Shown here: in pieces, positions 43,405-52,540 of the stretch | How the letters are laid out: each line of letters starts with the position of its first letter | Position numbering within the stretch: position 1 is the stretch's first letter | Origin: Nocardioides sp. | GTDB lineage: Bacteria > Actinomycetota > Actinomycetes > Propionibacteriales > Nocardioidaceae | Assembly: GCA_030698375.1 (NCBI GenBank) | Contig: JAUYLL010000128.1 | Location: 1 to 54,036 of the forward strand | Direction: 5' to 3' | DNA length: 54,036 nucleotides | Made by a program: the position numbers and the translations under genes | The notes under the pieces: model-generated | The model's database searches: none | Seen by the model: only the letters and a program-made list of their open reading frames with translations | Told to the model about the DNA's origin: nothing

Positions 43405-44577
43405 ATGCCCCGCACCACGACACTTCCGTTCCCCGGCCTGGTCTCCCCCGACCACCGGGAGCGCCCCCTGCGCCGGCTCGCCCTCGGGGCCCGCCGCCAC
43501 GCCGCTGCGGTCGCCGAGGCGCTGGCCACCCCGCTGGTGCCGGCCGACTACCTCGACGTCTTCGCTCCGCTGCGCCCCGGCGCCGAGCTGCGCGGGCGCG
43601 TCGTGGCCGTCGAGCCCGAGACCGCGGACGCCGCCACCATCGTCATCCGCCCCGGCGCCGACTGGGTCGGCCACGTGCCCGGCCAGTACCTGCGCATCGG
43701 CGTCGACGTCGACGGTGTCCGCCAGTGGCGCGCCTACTCGCTGACCCACGGCCCGCGCGCCGACGGCTGCGTCTCCGTCACCGTCAAGGCCGTCCCCGAC
43801 GGCGCCGTCAGCCCCTACCTCGTCCACCGGGTCCGCCCCGGCACCCTGCTCCACCTCGAGCAGGCCACCGGCGAGTTCGTGCTGCCCCCCTCGGCCGACA
43901 AGCTCCTCTTCGTCACCGCCGGCTCCGGCATCACCCCGGTCATTGGGATGCTGCGCAACCTCTTCCCGGTCGCCGACTCCGGCGTCGTGCGGCTGCCCCG
44001 CAGCGCCGACCGCGACATCGTCGTCGTCCACCTCGCCCCGAGCGCGCCGACGTCGATCTTCGCCGCCGACCTGGCCGCCCTCGACGAGGCCGGCGCGATC
44101 CACCTCGTCTCGCGGTACGACGACACCCACGGCTTCTTCGACGTCGCCGACCTCGCCGAGCTCGTGCCCGACCTGGCCGAGCGCAGCACGCTCGCCTGCG
44201 GTCCGGCCGGGCTGCTGGACGCCCTCGAGACCCACCACGAGACCGCCGGCCTGCCGCTGTCGACCGAGCGGTTCCGCGCCGCGCCCGTCGTGGCCGGCGA
44301 GGGCGGCACCCTCGATTTCACCCGCTCGACGACCACCGTCGAGTCCGACGGGTCCACCTCGATCCTCGACGCCGGCGAGTCCGCCGGTGTCCTCATGCCC
44401 AGCGGCTGCCGGATGGGCGTCTGCTTCGGCTGCGTCGTGCCGCTGCGCGAGGGCGCCGTGCGCGACCTGCGCAACGGCGAACTCACCACCGCCGTGCCCG
44501 GCGAGACCCCGCCCACGGGCGTGCCCATCCAGACCTGCATCTCGGCTGCGGCCGGCCCCTGCCAGATCGACCTCTGA
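43405..44577 (+). CDS. Ferredoxin-NADP reductase-like oxidoreductase with C-terminal 2Fe-2S domain
   Basis: The 390-residue protein has an FAD barrel (WRAYSLTHGPRADG), an NAD(P) domain (LFVTAGSGITPVIGM, LACGPAGLLDAL) and a C-terminal ferredoxin domain (SGCRMGVCFGCVVPL plus a distal QTC). It is a paralogue of the reductase at 15949. It delivers electrons to the desaturase encoded 9 bases downstream. The extended N-terminus (RPLRRLALGARRHAAAVAEA) is also seen in its relatives. Confidence 0.9.
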   Translation: MPRTTTLPFPGLVSPDHRERPLRRLALGARRHAAAVAEALATPLVPADYLDVFAPLRPGAELRGRVVAVEPETADAATIVIRPGADWVGHVPGQYLRIGVDVDGVRQWRAYSLTHGPRADGCVSVTVKAVPDGAVSPYLVHRVRPGTLLHLEQATGEFVLPPSADKLLFVTAGSGITPVIGMLRNLFPVADSGVVRLPRSADRDIVVVHLAPSAPTSIFAADLAALDEAGAIHLVSRYDDTHGFFDVADLAELVPDLAERSTLACGPAGLLDALETHHETAGLPLSTERFRAAPVVAGEGGTLDFTRSTTTVESDGSTSILDAGESAGVLMPSGCRMGVCFGCVVPLREGAVRDLRNGELTTAVPGETPPTGVPIQTCISAAAGPCQIDL

Positions 44578-44586
44578 GGAGATCCG

Positions 44587-45831
44587 ATGACGACCATCAC
44601 CAAGAAGCCGATCAACCCCACCGCCCACCTGACCCCCGAGGACGTCGAGCAGATCGGCGTCGAGCTCGACGCGATCCGCCAGGACATCCTGGACTCCCGC
44701 GGCGAGCAGGACGCGGCGTACATCCGCAAGGTCGTCGACGTGCAGCGCAAGCTCGAGCTGGGCAGCCGCGCGGTCCTGCTGGTCTCGGCCTTCCCGCCCG
44801 CGTTCGTGCTCGGCACCGTCGGCCTCTCCGTCTCCAAGATCCTCGAGAACATGGAGATCGGTCACAACGTCATGCACGGCCAGTGGGACTGGATGCGCGA
44901 CCCGAAGATCCACTCGACCACCTGGGAGTGGGACAACGCCTCGACCGCCGACGGCTGGAAGCACAGCCACAACGAGATCCACCACACCTACACGAACATC
45001 GTCGGCAAGGACAACGACCTCGGCTACGGCATCATGCGCGTCGACGAGGACCAGCGCTGGTACCCCTTCCACCTCGGCCAGCCGCTGTGGAACTTCATCA
45101 ACGCATGCTTCTTCGAGTACGGCATCGCCGCCTACGACCTCGAGCTCGGCAAGAACCTGAAGGTCCCGAAGGAGAAGCGCAGCGAGGCGTTCAAGAACAA
45201 CGCCCGCAACACCCTGGCCAAGATCCGCAAGCAGGCCACGAAGGACTACGTCGTGCACCCGCTGATGTCGCTGCCGACCGGTTCGTTCGTGCCGACCCTC
45301 GTCGCGAACGTGACCGCCAACGTGGTCCGCAACCTGTGGACCCACTCGGTCATCATGTGCGGCCACTTCCCCGAGGGCGTCGAGACCTTCGAGAAGACGT
45401 CGATCCCCGACCACGAGACCCGCGGCGAGTGGTACGTCCGCCAGATGCTCGGCTCGGCCAACATCTCCGGGTCCAAGGCCATGCACCTGATGACCGGCAA
45501 CCTCTCGCACCAGATCGAGCACCACCTCTTCCCGGACCTGCCGAGCAACCGCTACGCCGAGGTCGCGCCGAAGGTCAAGGCGCTGTTCGACAAGTACGGC
45601 CTGAACTACCACGAGGCGTCGCTGCCCGCCCAGGTCGGCAGCGCGTGGCACAAGGTCGTCCGGCTCTCCCTTCCCAACGGCTGGCTGGCCACCACCAACG
45701 CCAAGAACCTGCCCGGCCAGCTCAAGCTGCTCTCCACGATGGCCACCGGCAACCGGAAGGTCCGTCGGGCTGCCCAGGCGCGGCTCGAGCAGCTCGCGCG
45801 CCGACAGAGCCAGGTCGCCAAGGCCGCCTGA
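44587..45831 (+). CDS. Membrane fatty-acid desaturase, DesA3-like
   Basis: The 414-residue protein has histidine boxes GHNVMHGQWDWM, HNEIHHTYTN and QIEHHLFPD, and closely resembles the desaturase at 14612. A GAGGAG site lies in the 9-base gap after the reductase gene, so both are made from one mRNA. Two desaturase modules with different regulators (FabR/DesT-like and PucR-like) suggest different signals or chain positions; the exact product is not readable. Confidence 0.9.
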   Translation: MTTITKKPINPTAHLTPEDVEQIGVELDAIRQDILDSRGEQDAAYIRKVVDVQRKLELGSRAVLLVSAFPPAFVLGTVGLSVSKILENMEIGHNVMHGQWDWMRDPKIHSTTWEWDNASTADGWKHSHNEIHHTYTNIVGKDNDLGYGIMRVDEDQRWYPFHLGQPLWNFINACFFEYGIAAYDLELGKNLKVPKEKRSEAFKNNARNTLAKIRKQATKDYVVHPLMSLPTGSFVPTLVANVTANVVRNLWTHSVIMCGHFPEGVETFEKTSIPDHETRGEWYVRQMLGSANISGSKAMHLMTGNLSHQIEHHLFPDLPSNRYAEVAPKVKALFDKYGLNYHEASLPAQVGSAWHKVVRLSLPNGWLATTNAKNLPGQLKLLSTMATGNRKVRRAAQARLEQLARRQSQVAKAA

Positions 45832-45909
45832 GCAAACCCCGACGACGGGACCAGCCGGTTCTTCGTCGTACGCCCTCCGATACGCGCTCGGCTGGCCGAT
45901 GATGGCGGC

Positions 45910-46908
45910 GTGCTTCCCCGATTCGTCGCGCTCGCGCTGCTCGCCGGCCTGCTCGTGGTGGGCCCCGCGAGCGTCTCACCGGGGCCGACGCCGAGCGCCT
46001 CGGTCACGTCCGCGGCAGCGGCGGCGGACGCCCGGACGGCGGCACCCCGCCGCCGCGACCCGCGCTGGCGGCGGGCGTTCTACGTCGAGCCCGGGACCTC
46101 GGCGGCATTCGCGGCGGCCCGGGACCCCCGCTTCGACCCCCTGGCCCGGACCCCGCGGGCGAAGTGGCTGCTGCCGTCCCACCCCGTCACCCAGGTGCGC
46201 CGGGTCGCCGGGTCCTACGCCCGGGCCGCACGGTCGTCAGGTCGTACGCCGGTCGTGGCGCTCTACGCGATCCCGGGCCGCGACTGCGGCTCGTACTCCG
46301 CTGGGGGACTCACCCCACGGCAGTACCGCGCGTGGGTCCGTCGCATCGCCGCGGGCCTGCGCGGCACCGGTGCGATCGCGGTGGTGGAGCCGGACGCCGT
46401 CGCGATGCTCGGCGACTGCGCCGGCCAGGGGCCTCGCGCCCGCCTGCTCCGGAACGCGGTGGAGCGGCTGACCGCGGCGGGCGTGTGGACCTACCTCGAC
46501 GGCGGTCACAGCAGCTGGCAGTCGCCCGCGCAGATGGCCGTCCGGCTCGAGCGGTCCGGCATCCGTCGCGCCCGTGGGTTCGTCACCAACGTCGCCAATC
46601 ACCGGCGCACGGCCGCGGAGGGTGCCTACGCCCGGGCGGTGAACCGAGCGCTGGTTGCCCGGGGGATCGGGGCCAAGCGGTTCCTCGTCGAGACCGCGCG
46701 CAACGGCGCCGGCCCGTCCGCCGAGGGATGGTGCAACGCTTCCACCGCCCGGGTCGGCCGCCGCCCCGGGATGGCCCCGAAGGGCCGCCGGGACGGGTTC
46801 GTCTGGGTCAAGCACCCCGGGGAGTCCGACGGTGACTGCGGCCGCGGCGACCCCCCGGCCGGTCAGTGGTGGGACGACGGCGCGCTCCGCCTTCTCGGGG
46901 TCGGCTGA
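45910..46908 (+). CDS. Secreted glycoside hydrolase family 6 protein
   Basis: The 332-residue protein starts at GTG 45910 with a signal peptide (LPRFVALALLAGLLVVGPAS). GH6 motifs are present: VALYAIPGRDCGSYSAGG with a catalytic-acid-region Asp, VVEPDAVAML with the second Asp, FLVETARNG and WVKHPGESDGDCG. The family cleaves beta-1,4-glucan with inversion. There is no carbohydrate-binding module, which suggests soluble or self-made glucan as substrate. A GATGAT box lies six bases upstream of the start. Confidence 0.88.
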   Translation: MLPRFVALALLAGLLVVGPASVSPGPTPSASVTSAAAAADARTAAPRRRDPRWRRAFYVEPGTSAAFAAARDPRFDPLARTPRAKWLLPSHPVTQVRRVAGSYARAARSSGRTPVVALYAIPGRDCGSYSAGGLTPRQYRAWVRRIAAGLRGTGAIAVVEPDAVAMLGDCAGQGPRARLLRNAVERLTAAGVWTYLDGGHSSWQSPAQMAVRLERSGIRRARGFVTNVANHRRTAAEGAYARAVNRALVARGIGAKRFLVETARNGAGPSAEGWCNASTARVGRRPGMAPKGRRDGFVWVKHPGESDGDCGRGDPPAGQWWDDGALRLLGVG

Positions 46909-46988
46909 GCGAGCGCCCCACCGCGCGCCCCGGCATGCCTGGCAGACTGACCGCCAGTCAGCACGCCACCGCCGCCCGAGGAGGCACC

Positions 46989-48218
46989 GTGCCCGACCGT
47001 CCACACGAGCACGACCAGCGCGACGATGACGCGACACAGGCCATCTCCATGCCCGAGAACGCGCCGACGATCGCGGGACGCTACGAGCTCGGCCCCGTCA
47101 TCGGACGCGGCGGCCACGCCGACGTCCACGTCGCCACCGACCGCACCCTGGGGCGCCAGGTCGCGGTCAAGATCATGCGCGACGTCAGCGTCGGCGAGAC
47201 CGAGCGGCACCGGTTCACCTCGGAGGCCCGCACCCTGGCCCTGCTCAACCACCCTCACCTGGTGACCGTGCTGGACGCCGGCACCGCCGACGCCACCGAC
47301 GGCGTCGGCGAGGGCCACCCCTACCTGGTGATGGAGTACGTCGACGGGATCTCGCTCGCGGAGACCGCCGGGTCGCGCCTCCACCCCACCCGCGTGGCCG
47401 CGCTGGCCACCCAGCTCTCCGCCGCGCTCGCCCACGCCCACGCCGCGGGCGTGGTGCACCGTGACGTGAAGCCGGCCAACGTGCTCCTCGGCAAGGACGG
47501 CCGAGCCCGGCTGACCGACTTCGGCATCGCCCGGCTCGTCGGCGACACCACCTCGGTGACCCAGGCCGGGACGACCGTGGGGACCGCGGCGTACCTCTCC
47601 CCCGAGCAGGTGAAGGGGGAGACGACGACACCGGCCACCGACATCTACTCGCTCGGGCTGCTCCTGCTGGAGGCGCTCACCGGCACCCGCGCGTACCCCG
47701 GGTCGGCGACCGAGTCGGCGATGGCCCGCCTGCACCGCCAGCCCGAGATCCCCGCCGACGTCCCCGAGCCCTGGGCCGACCTGGTGGGCACGATGGTGCA
47801 GCAGCGGCCCGAGGACCGACCCGATGCCGAGGGGGTGCACCGGACCGCGACCGCGCTCGCCGCGGGTCTCGACCCCGCCGAGGCCACCCAGGCGATCCGC
47901 CTCGGCCAGGGCGCCATGGCCGCAGCCGCGTCCGACGAGGACCCCACCAGCACCCGGGTGATGCCGGCGACGGCCCCCGCGCCCGAGCCCACCCGCTCCG
48001 AGCCGGTCCGGTCCGTCGCGCCCGCACCGGCACCCGCCTCCTCTGGCCGCAGCCGGAAGTGGGTGGCCCCCCTGCTGGCGCTCGCCGTCCTCGCCGGTCT
48101 GGTCGTCGCGGGCATCCTGCTCCTCGGTGGCCCACCCGGACCACCGGACGGCGTACCAGCAGAGCTCCGCAGCGAGCTGCAGGACCTGCACGACGCCGCC
48201 AACGGGGAGTCGCGATGA
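46989..48218 (+). CDS. Hanks-type Ser/Thr protein kinase, membrane-anchored
   Basis: The 409-residue protein starts at GTG 46989 (an AGGAGGCACC site precedes it). The kinase domain has GRGGHADVHVATD, the ATP-lysine AVKIM, catalytic HRDVKPANVLL, DFGIARL and the APE-like SPEQV. A Pro/Ala linker leads to one membrane helix (KWVAPLLALAVLAGLVVAGI) and a short outer tail with no PASTA repeats. It overlaps the lipoprotein gene by 4 nt, so the outer partner may be that lipoprotein. Confidence 0.92.
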   Translation: MPDRPHEHDQRDDDATQAISMPENAPTIAGRYELGPVIGRGGHADVHVATDRTLGRQVAVKIMRDVSVGETERHRFTSEARTLALLNHPHLVTVLDAGTADATDGVGEGHPYLVMEYVDGISLAETAGSRLHPTRVAALATQLSAALAHAHAAGVVHRDVKPANVLLGKDGRARLTDFGIARLVGDTTSVTQAGTTVGTAAYLSPEQVKGETTTPATDIYSLGLLLLEALTGTRAYPGSATESAMARLHRQPEIPADVPEPWADLVGTMVQQRPEDRPDAEGVHRTATALAAGLDPAEATQAIRLGQGAMAAAASDEDPTSTRVMPATAPAPEPTRSEPVRSVAPAPAPASSGRSRKWVAPLLALAVLAGLVVAGILLLGGPPGPPDGVPAELRSELQDLHDAANGESR

Positions 48219-48721
48219 GCACGCCTCGCACCCGCGCCCTGCGCCACCGCGCCGTCGCCGTCGTCGGCGCCCTCGCGCTCTCGCTGCCCCTGGCCGCCTG
48301 CGGCGGGGAGGAGAGCCCCCGCGAGCGCGTGCCGGAGATCGGCGACCAGCTCGACGCCATCGACGAGAGCCTGGTCGACGGTGAGCTCCGGCGAGCCCGG
48401 GCGGCGCTGCGCAACCTGATCAACGCCGCCGTCGAGGGCCGCGACGAGGGCTCGCTGACGGCCGCCGAGCTGCGCGAGCTGCGGCAGGCCGCCCGCGCGC
48501 TCGCCAGGGCGATCGAGGAGTACGCCGCGCTGGAGGAGCCCGAGGAAGAGCCGGAGCCCGAACCGGAACCCGAGCCCGAACCGGAGCCGACGCCGACACC
48601 GACCCCCGAGCCCGAGCCCGAGCCGGAGCCCGAGCCGGAGCCGGAGCCGGAGCCGACCGAGATCCCCACCGAGATCCCGACCGAGGACCCCGAGGAGGAA
48701 GAGGAGGAAGAGGAGGAGTGA
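48215..48721 (+). CDS. Lipoprotein with Glu-Pro repeat tail, coupled to the kinase
   Basis: The 168-residue protein has a signal peptide ending in the lipobox LPLAAC. A helical region follows (ELRRARAALRNLINAAVEG, ELRELRQAARALARAIEEY). The rest is a tail of EP and TP repeats ending in nine glutamates. Its ATG overlaps the kinase stop by 4 nt. The tail could act as a wall-spanning spacer. Its stop codon forms part of the hairpin at 48719-48742. Confidence 0.75.
   Translation: MSTPRTRALRHRAVAVVGALALSLPLAACGGEESPRERVPEIGDQLDAIDESLVDGELRRARAALRNLINAAVEGRDEGSLTAAELRELRQAARALARAIEEYAALEEPEEEPEPEPEPEPEPEPTPTPTPEPEPEPEPEPEPEPEPTEIPTEIPTEDPEEEEEEEEE
48540..48700 (+). repeat. Hexanucleotide repeats encoding the Glu-Pro tail
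   Basis: GAGCCC/GAGCCG/GAACCG units repeat with few changes, broken by an ACGCCG run that encodes TPTPTP. Such repeats can change length by slippage, always in frame. Confidence 0.75.
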
Positions 48722-48742
48722 TCCGTCCTCCCCGACGGATCA
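48719..48742. terminator. Compact two-way hairpin containing both stop codons
   Basis: TGATCCGTC and GACGGATCA pair perfectly around CTCCCC. The first three bases are the stop of the lipoprotein gene and the last three (TCA) are the stop of the convergent peroxidase gene, so both genes end inside one 24-base hairpin. Confidence 0.65.
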
Positions 48743-49222
48743 GGAGGCCAGCGCGGCCTCGATGTCGGCGGCGATCTTCTCCGGCTTCGTCGTCGAGCCG
48801 TAGCGCTTGACGACCCGGCCGTCACGGCCGACGAGGAACTTCGTGAAGTTCCACTTGATCTTGCTGCCCATCAGCCCGGACTTCTCCGTGCGCAGCCAGG
48901 CGAAGAGCGGGTGCGCGGCGTCGCCGTTGACGTCCACCTTGTCGAACATTGGGAAGCTGACGCCGTAGTTCTTCTGGCAGAAGCCGCCGATCTCGTCGGC
49001 GTCACCGGGCTCCTGGCCGCCGAACTGGTTGCACGGGAACCCGAGCACGACCAGCCCCTGGTCGCCGTACTGCTGCCAGAGCTCCTCGAGCCCCGAGAGC
49101 TGGGGGGTGAAGCCGCACTGCGACGCGGTGTTGACCACGAGCACCACCTGGCCGGCGTACGCCGAGAGGTCCTGGGGCGTGCCATCGAGGGTGGTGGCGG
49201 AGAAGTCGCTGAGGATGGTCAT
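48740..49222 (-). CDS. Glutathione peroxidase-family protein
   Basis: The 160-residue thioredoxin-fold protein starts at ATG 49222. The peroxidatic Cys36 is in NTASQCGFTPQ, the second conserved motif is LGFPCNQFGGQEPG, and WNFTKFLVGRDG completes the site. It is a cysteine, not selenocysteine, enzyme and in actinobacteria probably uses thioredoxin. It detoxifies peroxides. No partner gene is adjacent. Confidence 0.92.
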   Translation of the reverse strand: MTILSDFSATTLDGTPQDLSAYAGQVVLVVNTASQCGFTPQLSGLEELWQQYGDQGLVVLGFPCNQFGGQEPGDADEIGGFCQKNYGVSFPMFDKVDVNGDAAHPLFAWLRTEKSGLMGSKIKWNFTKFLVGRDGRVVKRYGSTTKPEKIAADIEAALAS

Positions 49223-49364
49223 CGGGAGGTGCTCCTGAGGTGTCGGCGCGGGGTCGTGCCGCTGGTTCGTCGCCCGAGGGTACGGTGGATGGGCCCGGAG
49301 ATCACCGCGCGGGTTGGACGGCGCCGCATGGGGGTAGAGGCGAAGCACCCGAAGGGAGCCCGTC

Positions 49365-50987
49365 GTGATCGAGTCGCTGCCCATCCTCACCCTGGTCCCG
49401 CCCCTGCTCGCGCTGGCGCTGGTGATCCTCACCCGCAAGGTGCTGCTCAGCCTCGGCATCGGCGTGCTCGCCGCCGCCTTCTTCGTCGCCGACCTCAACC
49501 CGCTGGAGACAGCGCGTCTGGTGGCGGTCGCCTTCGCGGAGATCTTCTGGGTCGACGGCGCCCTGAACACCGGCTACGTCTTCATCCTCGTCTTCACGCT
49601 GCTGCTCGGCGTGATCGCGGCGTTCATCATGATGTCCGGCGGCACCCAGGCGTTCGCCGACTGGGCGACGGAGCGGATCCGCACCCGCCGCCGCGCACTC
49701 GTGCTCCCGGCGCTGCTCGGCATCGTCATCTTCATCGACGACTACTTCAACGCCCTGGCGGTCGGCCAGGTCAGCAAGCCGGTCACCGACCGGCACAAGA
49801 TCTCCCGGGCGAAGCTCACCTACGTCGTGGACTCCACCTCGGCGCCCGTCGCCGTGCTCGCGCCGTTCTCCAGCTGGGGCGCCTACATCCTCGGCATCAT
49901 CGCCCCGCTCGTCGCGGCCTCGACGCTCGACCGCAGCGCGGTGCTGGCGTTCCTCGGCGCAGCGGCAGTGAACTACTACGCCATCGGCGCGCTGCTGCTG
50001 GTGTGGCTGACCGTGCTCCTGCGCCTGGACCTCGGGCCGATGCGTGCCGAGGAGCGCCGGGCGCTGGAGGAGGGCGAGGTGCACGAGCGTGGGGCCGACA
50101 TCCCCGGCCAGCTCTCCGAGGACCTGCCGGTGCACCGGCCCGGCGCCAAGCGCGCCCTCGTCATCCCGTTCCTGCTGCTCGTCGCCGGGGTGCTCGGCGG
50201 GATCGTGGTCACCGGCTACCGCGCGGCGGAGAGCTGGAGCGCCATCGACATCCTCGCGGAGACCGACGTGGGCGTCGCGCTGCTCGTGGGCGGTCTGCTC
50301 GGCCTGGTCGCGGCGATCTACTACTACCTGCGCGACACGTCCTCGAACCGCAAGTTCGGTGCCGACACCTTCGGCCGCGGCTGGCTCGAGGGGATGCGGT
50401 CGATGTGGCCGGCGGTCAGCATCCTGCTGCTGGCGTGGATGCTCGGCGCGCTCATCGACCAGCTCGGCACCGGCGAGTACCTCGGCGGCCTGGTCGAGGA
50501 CTCCGCGCTCGAGCCCGCGTGGCTGGTGCCGGTGATGTTCCTGATGGCGGCCGGTATGGCGTTCGCGACCGGCACCTCGTGGGGCTCCTTCGCACTGCTG
50601 CTGCCCATCGCCGGCGGCATCATGAACTCCGTCGAGGCCCCCGAGCTGCTGCTACCGGCGCTCGGCGCGGTGCTGGCCGGCGCGGTCGCCGGTGACCACG
50701 CCTCCCCGATCTCCGACACGACGATCCTGTCGTCGACCGGGTGCGGGTGCGCGGTGATCACCCACGTCCTCACCCAGCTCCCGTACGTCGGGGTGGTCGT
50801 CGTCGCCTCCACCGTCGGCTACGTGGTGCTGGCCGCCTCCGGCAGCGGGCTGCTCGGGCTGGTGGTCACCCTCGCGGTGATCGTGGCCCTGGCCCTGGCC
50901 GCCCGCGCGGTCTGGGGGTCGGTCGCCGACGAGCCCGAAGTGGCGTCCGACCGGACAGCGGACGCCGAGCCCAGGTCGGGGTCCTGA
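49365..50987 (+). CDS. NhaC-family Na+/H+ antiporter
   Basis: The 540-residue membrane protein has about 12 helices with the NhaC-type motifs GIVIFIDDYFNALAVGQVSKP, SAPVAVLAPFSSWGAYI, FATGTSWGSFALLLPIA and AGDHASPISDTTILSSTG. It exchanges Na+ (or an organic solute) for H+. The start is GTG 49365 after GGGAG. A possible promoter pair, TTGGAC (49314) and TAGAGG (49335), lies upstream. Confidence 0.88.
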   Translation: MIESLPILTLVPPLLALALVILTRKVLLSLGIGVLAAAFFVADLNPLETARLVAVAFAEIFWVDGALNTGYVFILVFTLLLGVIAAFIMMSGGTQAFADWATERIRTRRRALVLPALLGIVIFIDDYFNALAVGQVSKPVTDRHKISRAKLTYVVDSTSAPVAVLAPFSSWGAYILGIIAPLVAASTLDRSAVLAFLGAAAVNYYAIGALLLVWLTVLLRLDLGPMRAEERRALEEGEVHERGADIPGQLSEDLPVHRPGAKRALVIPFLLLVAGVLGGIVVTGYRAAESWSAIDILAETDVGVALLVGGLLGLVAAIYYYLRDTSSNRKFGADTFGRGWLEGMRSMWPAVSILLLAWMLGALIDQLGTGEYLGGLVEDSALEPAWLVPVMFLMAAGMAFATGTSWGSFALLLPIAGGIMNSVEAPELLLPALGAVLAGAVAGDHASPISDTTILSSTGCGCAVITHVLTQLPYVGVVVVASTVGYVVLAASGSGLLGLVVTLAVIVALALAARAVWGSVADEPEVASDRTADAEPRSGS

Positions 50988-51027
50988 CCGACCTCAGTCC
51001 TTCATCGTGGCGCAGGGGTGACGGCGG

Positions 51028-52223
51028 TCAGGAGTCCTGCTCCCCATCGTCGCCGTCGCCGAAGTGCCCCAGCGGGACGCCGCACGTGAACGTGCTTCCC
51101 TCCCCGATCCTGGAGAAGGTCTGGAGCTGCCCGCCCATCAGGTCGACCAGGTCACGACAGATCGCCAGACCGAGTCCGACACCTTCGTAGCCGCGGGTGG
51201 CGGAGGGATCAGCCTGGGTGAACGGCTCGAACAGGGCGTGCAGGTGGTCTCCCGCGATACCGATGCCGGTGTCGGTGACCGTGAACTCGACCCAGACGTC
51301 CGGGACCCGGATGCCGTCGTGGGGGTTCGGTGCAGCGCTCCGGGAGCTGACTCGTACGTCGACACCGCCACGCTCGGTGAACTTGATCGCGTTCTGCACC
51401 AGGTTGGTCACCACCTGGGTGACCCGCAGACCGTCTCCGACCACCGCCCTCGGGACGGACTCGTCGACGGCGAAGGAGATCTCCAGCTGCCGGCTCTCGG
51501 CGAAAGGCACCGCCCACTCGGCGACGCCCTCGACCACGTCGCGGACACCGAACGGTCTCGGCCGGAGCACGACCTGGTGCGCCTCGAGCCGGGAGAAGTC
51601 CAGGATGTCGTTCACCAGGCGCACCAGCCGTCGGCTGGAGCGGTGCACGATGTCCACGAAGCGCTGCGGCTCGGGCTCCAGCTCGGCGTCCATCAAGAGC
51701 TCGGTCGCACCGATCACCGAGGCCAGCGGCGTACGGACCTCGTGGCTGACGTTGGCCAGAAACAGGGTCTTGGCAGCGTTGGCCTCCTCGAGCTGGCGCA
51801 TGAGCTGCTTGGCGTCGGTGACGTCCTCGGTGACCCCGTGCACGCCGATGACCTGACCGCCGACGATGACCGGGATCATGGTGCACCGGATGTCGACCAC
51901 CTGGTCGTCGGGACCCAGCACACGGGCGTCGACCAGCTGGGGATCCCCGGCCAGGGCGCGGTCGAAACAGTCCTGGATGACGTGCACGTCCTCGGATGGA
52001 TCACCTGGGCGAAGTGCGTCTGCCTCATCTGCTGGAGGCTCAGCCCGGTCATCGCCAGGGCTCGCGGGTTCGCGTCCGTGTAGTAGCCGCGGCAATCCAC
52101 GGAGTACGTCGCGTGGGGGTGGTGGGTGAACAGGGAGGCGTAGCGCTCGCTGCTCTCGGCGAGAGCACCCTCACCGAGCGACGTGCTCACCGATCGGGCC
52201 GAGCCGATCTGGTCGTCGTCCAT
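51028..52223 (-). pseudogene. PAS sensor histidine kinase interrupted by a frameshift
   Basis: From ATG 52223, behind a perfect GGAGGT, the frame encodes an N-terminal PAS half ending QTHFAQVIHP. A one-base deletion near 51991-51998 then shifts the reading. The other frame resumes at EDVHVIQDCFDRALAG and continues through the PAS tail, the H-box FLANVSHEVRTPLASVIG, the N-box QNAIKF, and the G-boxes DTGIGI and GVGLGLAICRDLV. Adding one base would give an intact kinase of about 400 residues. Either a real pseudogene or a sequencing error is possible. Confidence 0.75.
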
Positions 52224-52296
52224 CACCACCTCCGCATGGCTGCAAACTACGCCACCGGTGACGAGATGTCCGATGACCGCGGGCCCCGGCCCGGGC

Positions 52297-52484
52297 TCAG
52301 TCCTTCATCGCTCCCCAGCCGTGCCAGCGGTCTACCTCGACGAGCACGCTGACCCGGGCGCGATCACGGACGGGGTCACCGAGACGGGCGTGCCGTCGCG
52401 GCGCAGGGTGGTGACGGTGGCGGGGTTGGCCTTCGCCAGCATCGCGCGGGCGTCGTCGGGAAGCGGCTCGCTGGCGACACACAC
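52297..52484 (-). pseudogene. Fossil of a PPOX-class (pyridoxamine oxidase-like) gene
   Basis: One minus frame encodes LPDDARAMLAKANPATVTTL, then RRDGTPVSVT, typical of the start of PPOX/F420-binding proteins. A second frame gives RVSVLVEVDRWHGWGAMKD with a stop, which resembles a PPOX C-terminus. The middle (about 80 residues) and the frame are lost. The rest of the 317-base gap around it holds the promoters of the two histidine kinases. Confidence 0.55.
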
Positions 52485-52540
52485 CGGGGATGGAACCGGC
52501 CACCCCTTATGGTGAGACCCCACCCATGGAGGGAACCACC

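Noticed and set aside
43297-45651. 784-codon minus-strand open frame
   Set aside because: It is antisense to the reductase and desaturase genes, which carry the FAD, 2Fe-2S and histidine-box motifs.
46947-46961. Small inverted repeat CTGAC-CGCCA-GTCAG before the Ser/Thr kinase gene
   Set aside because: Arms of only five bases are expected by chance at this composition.
48540-48700. Possible CRISPR or tandem non-coding repeat
   Set aside because: The repeat is hexameric, has no spacers and is in frame as Glu-Pro codons of a lipoprotein gene.
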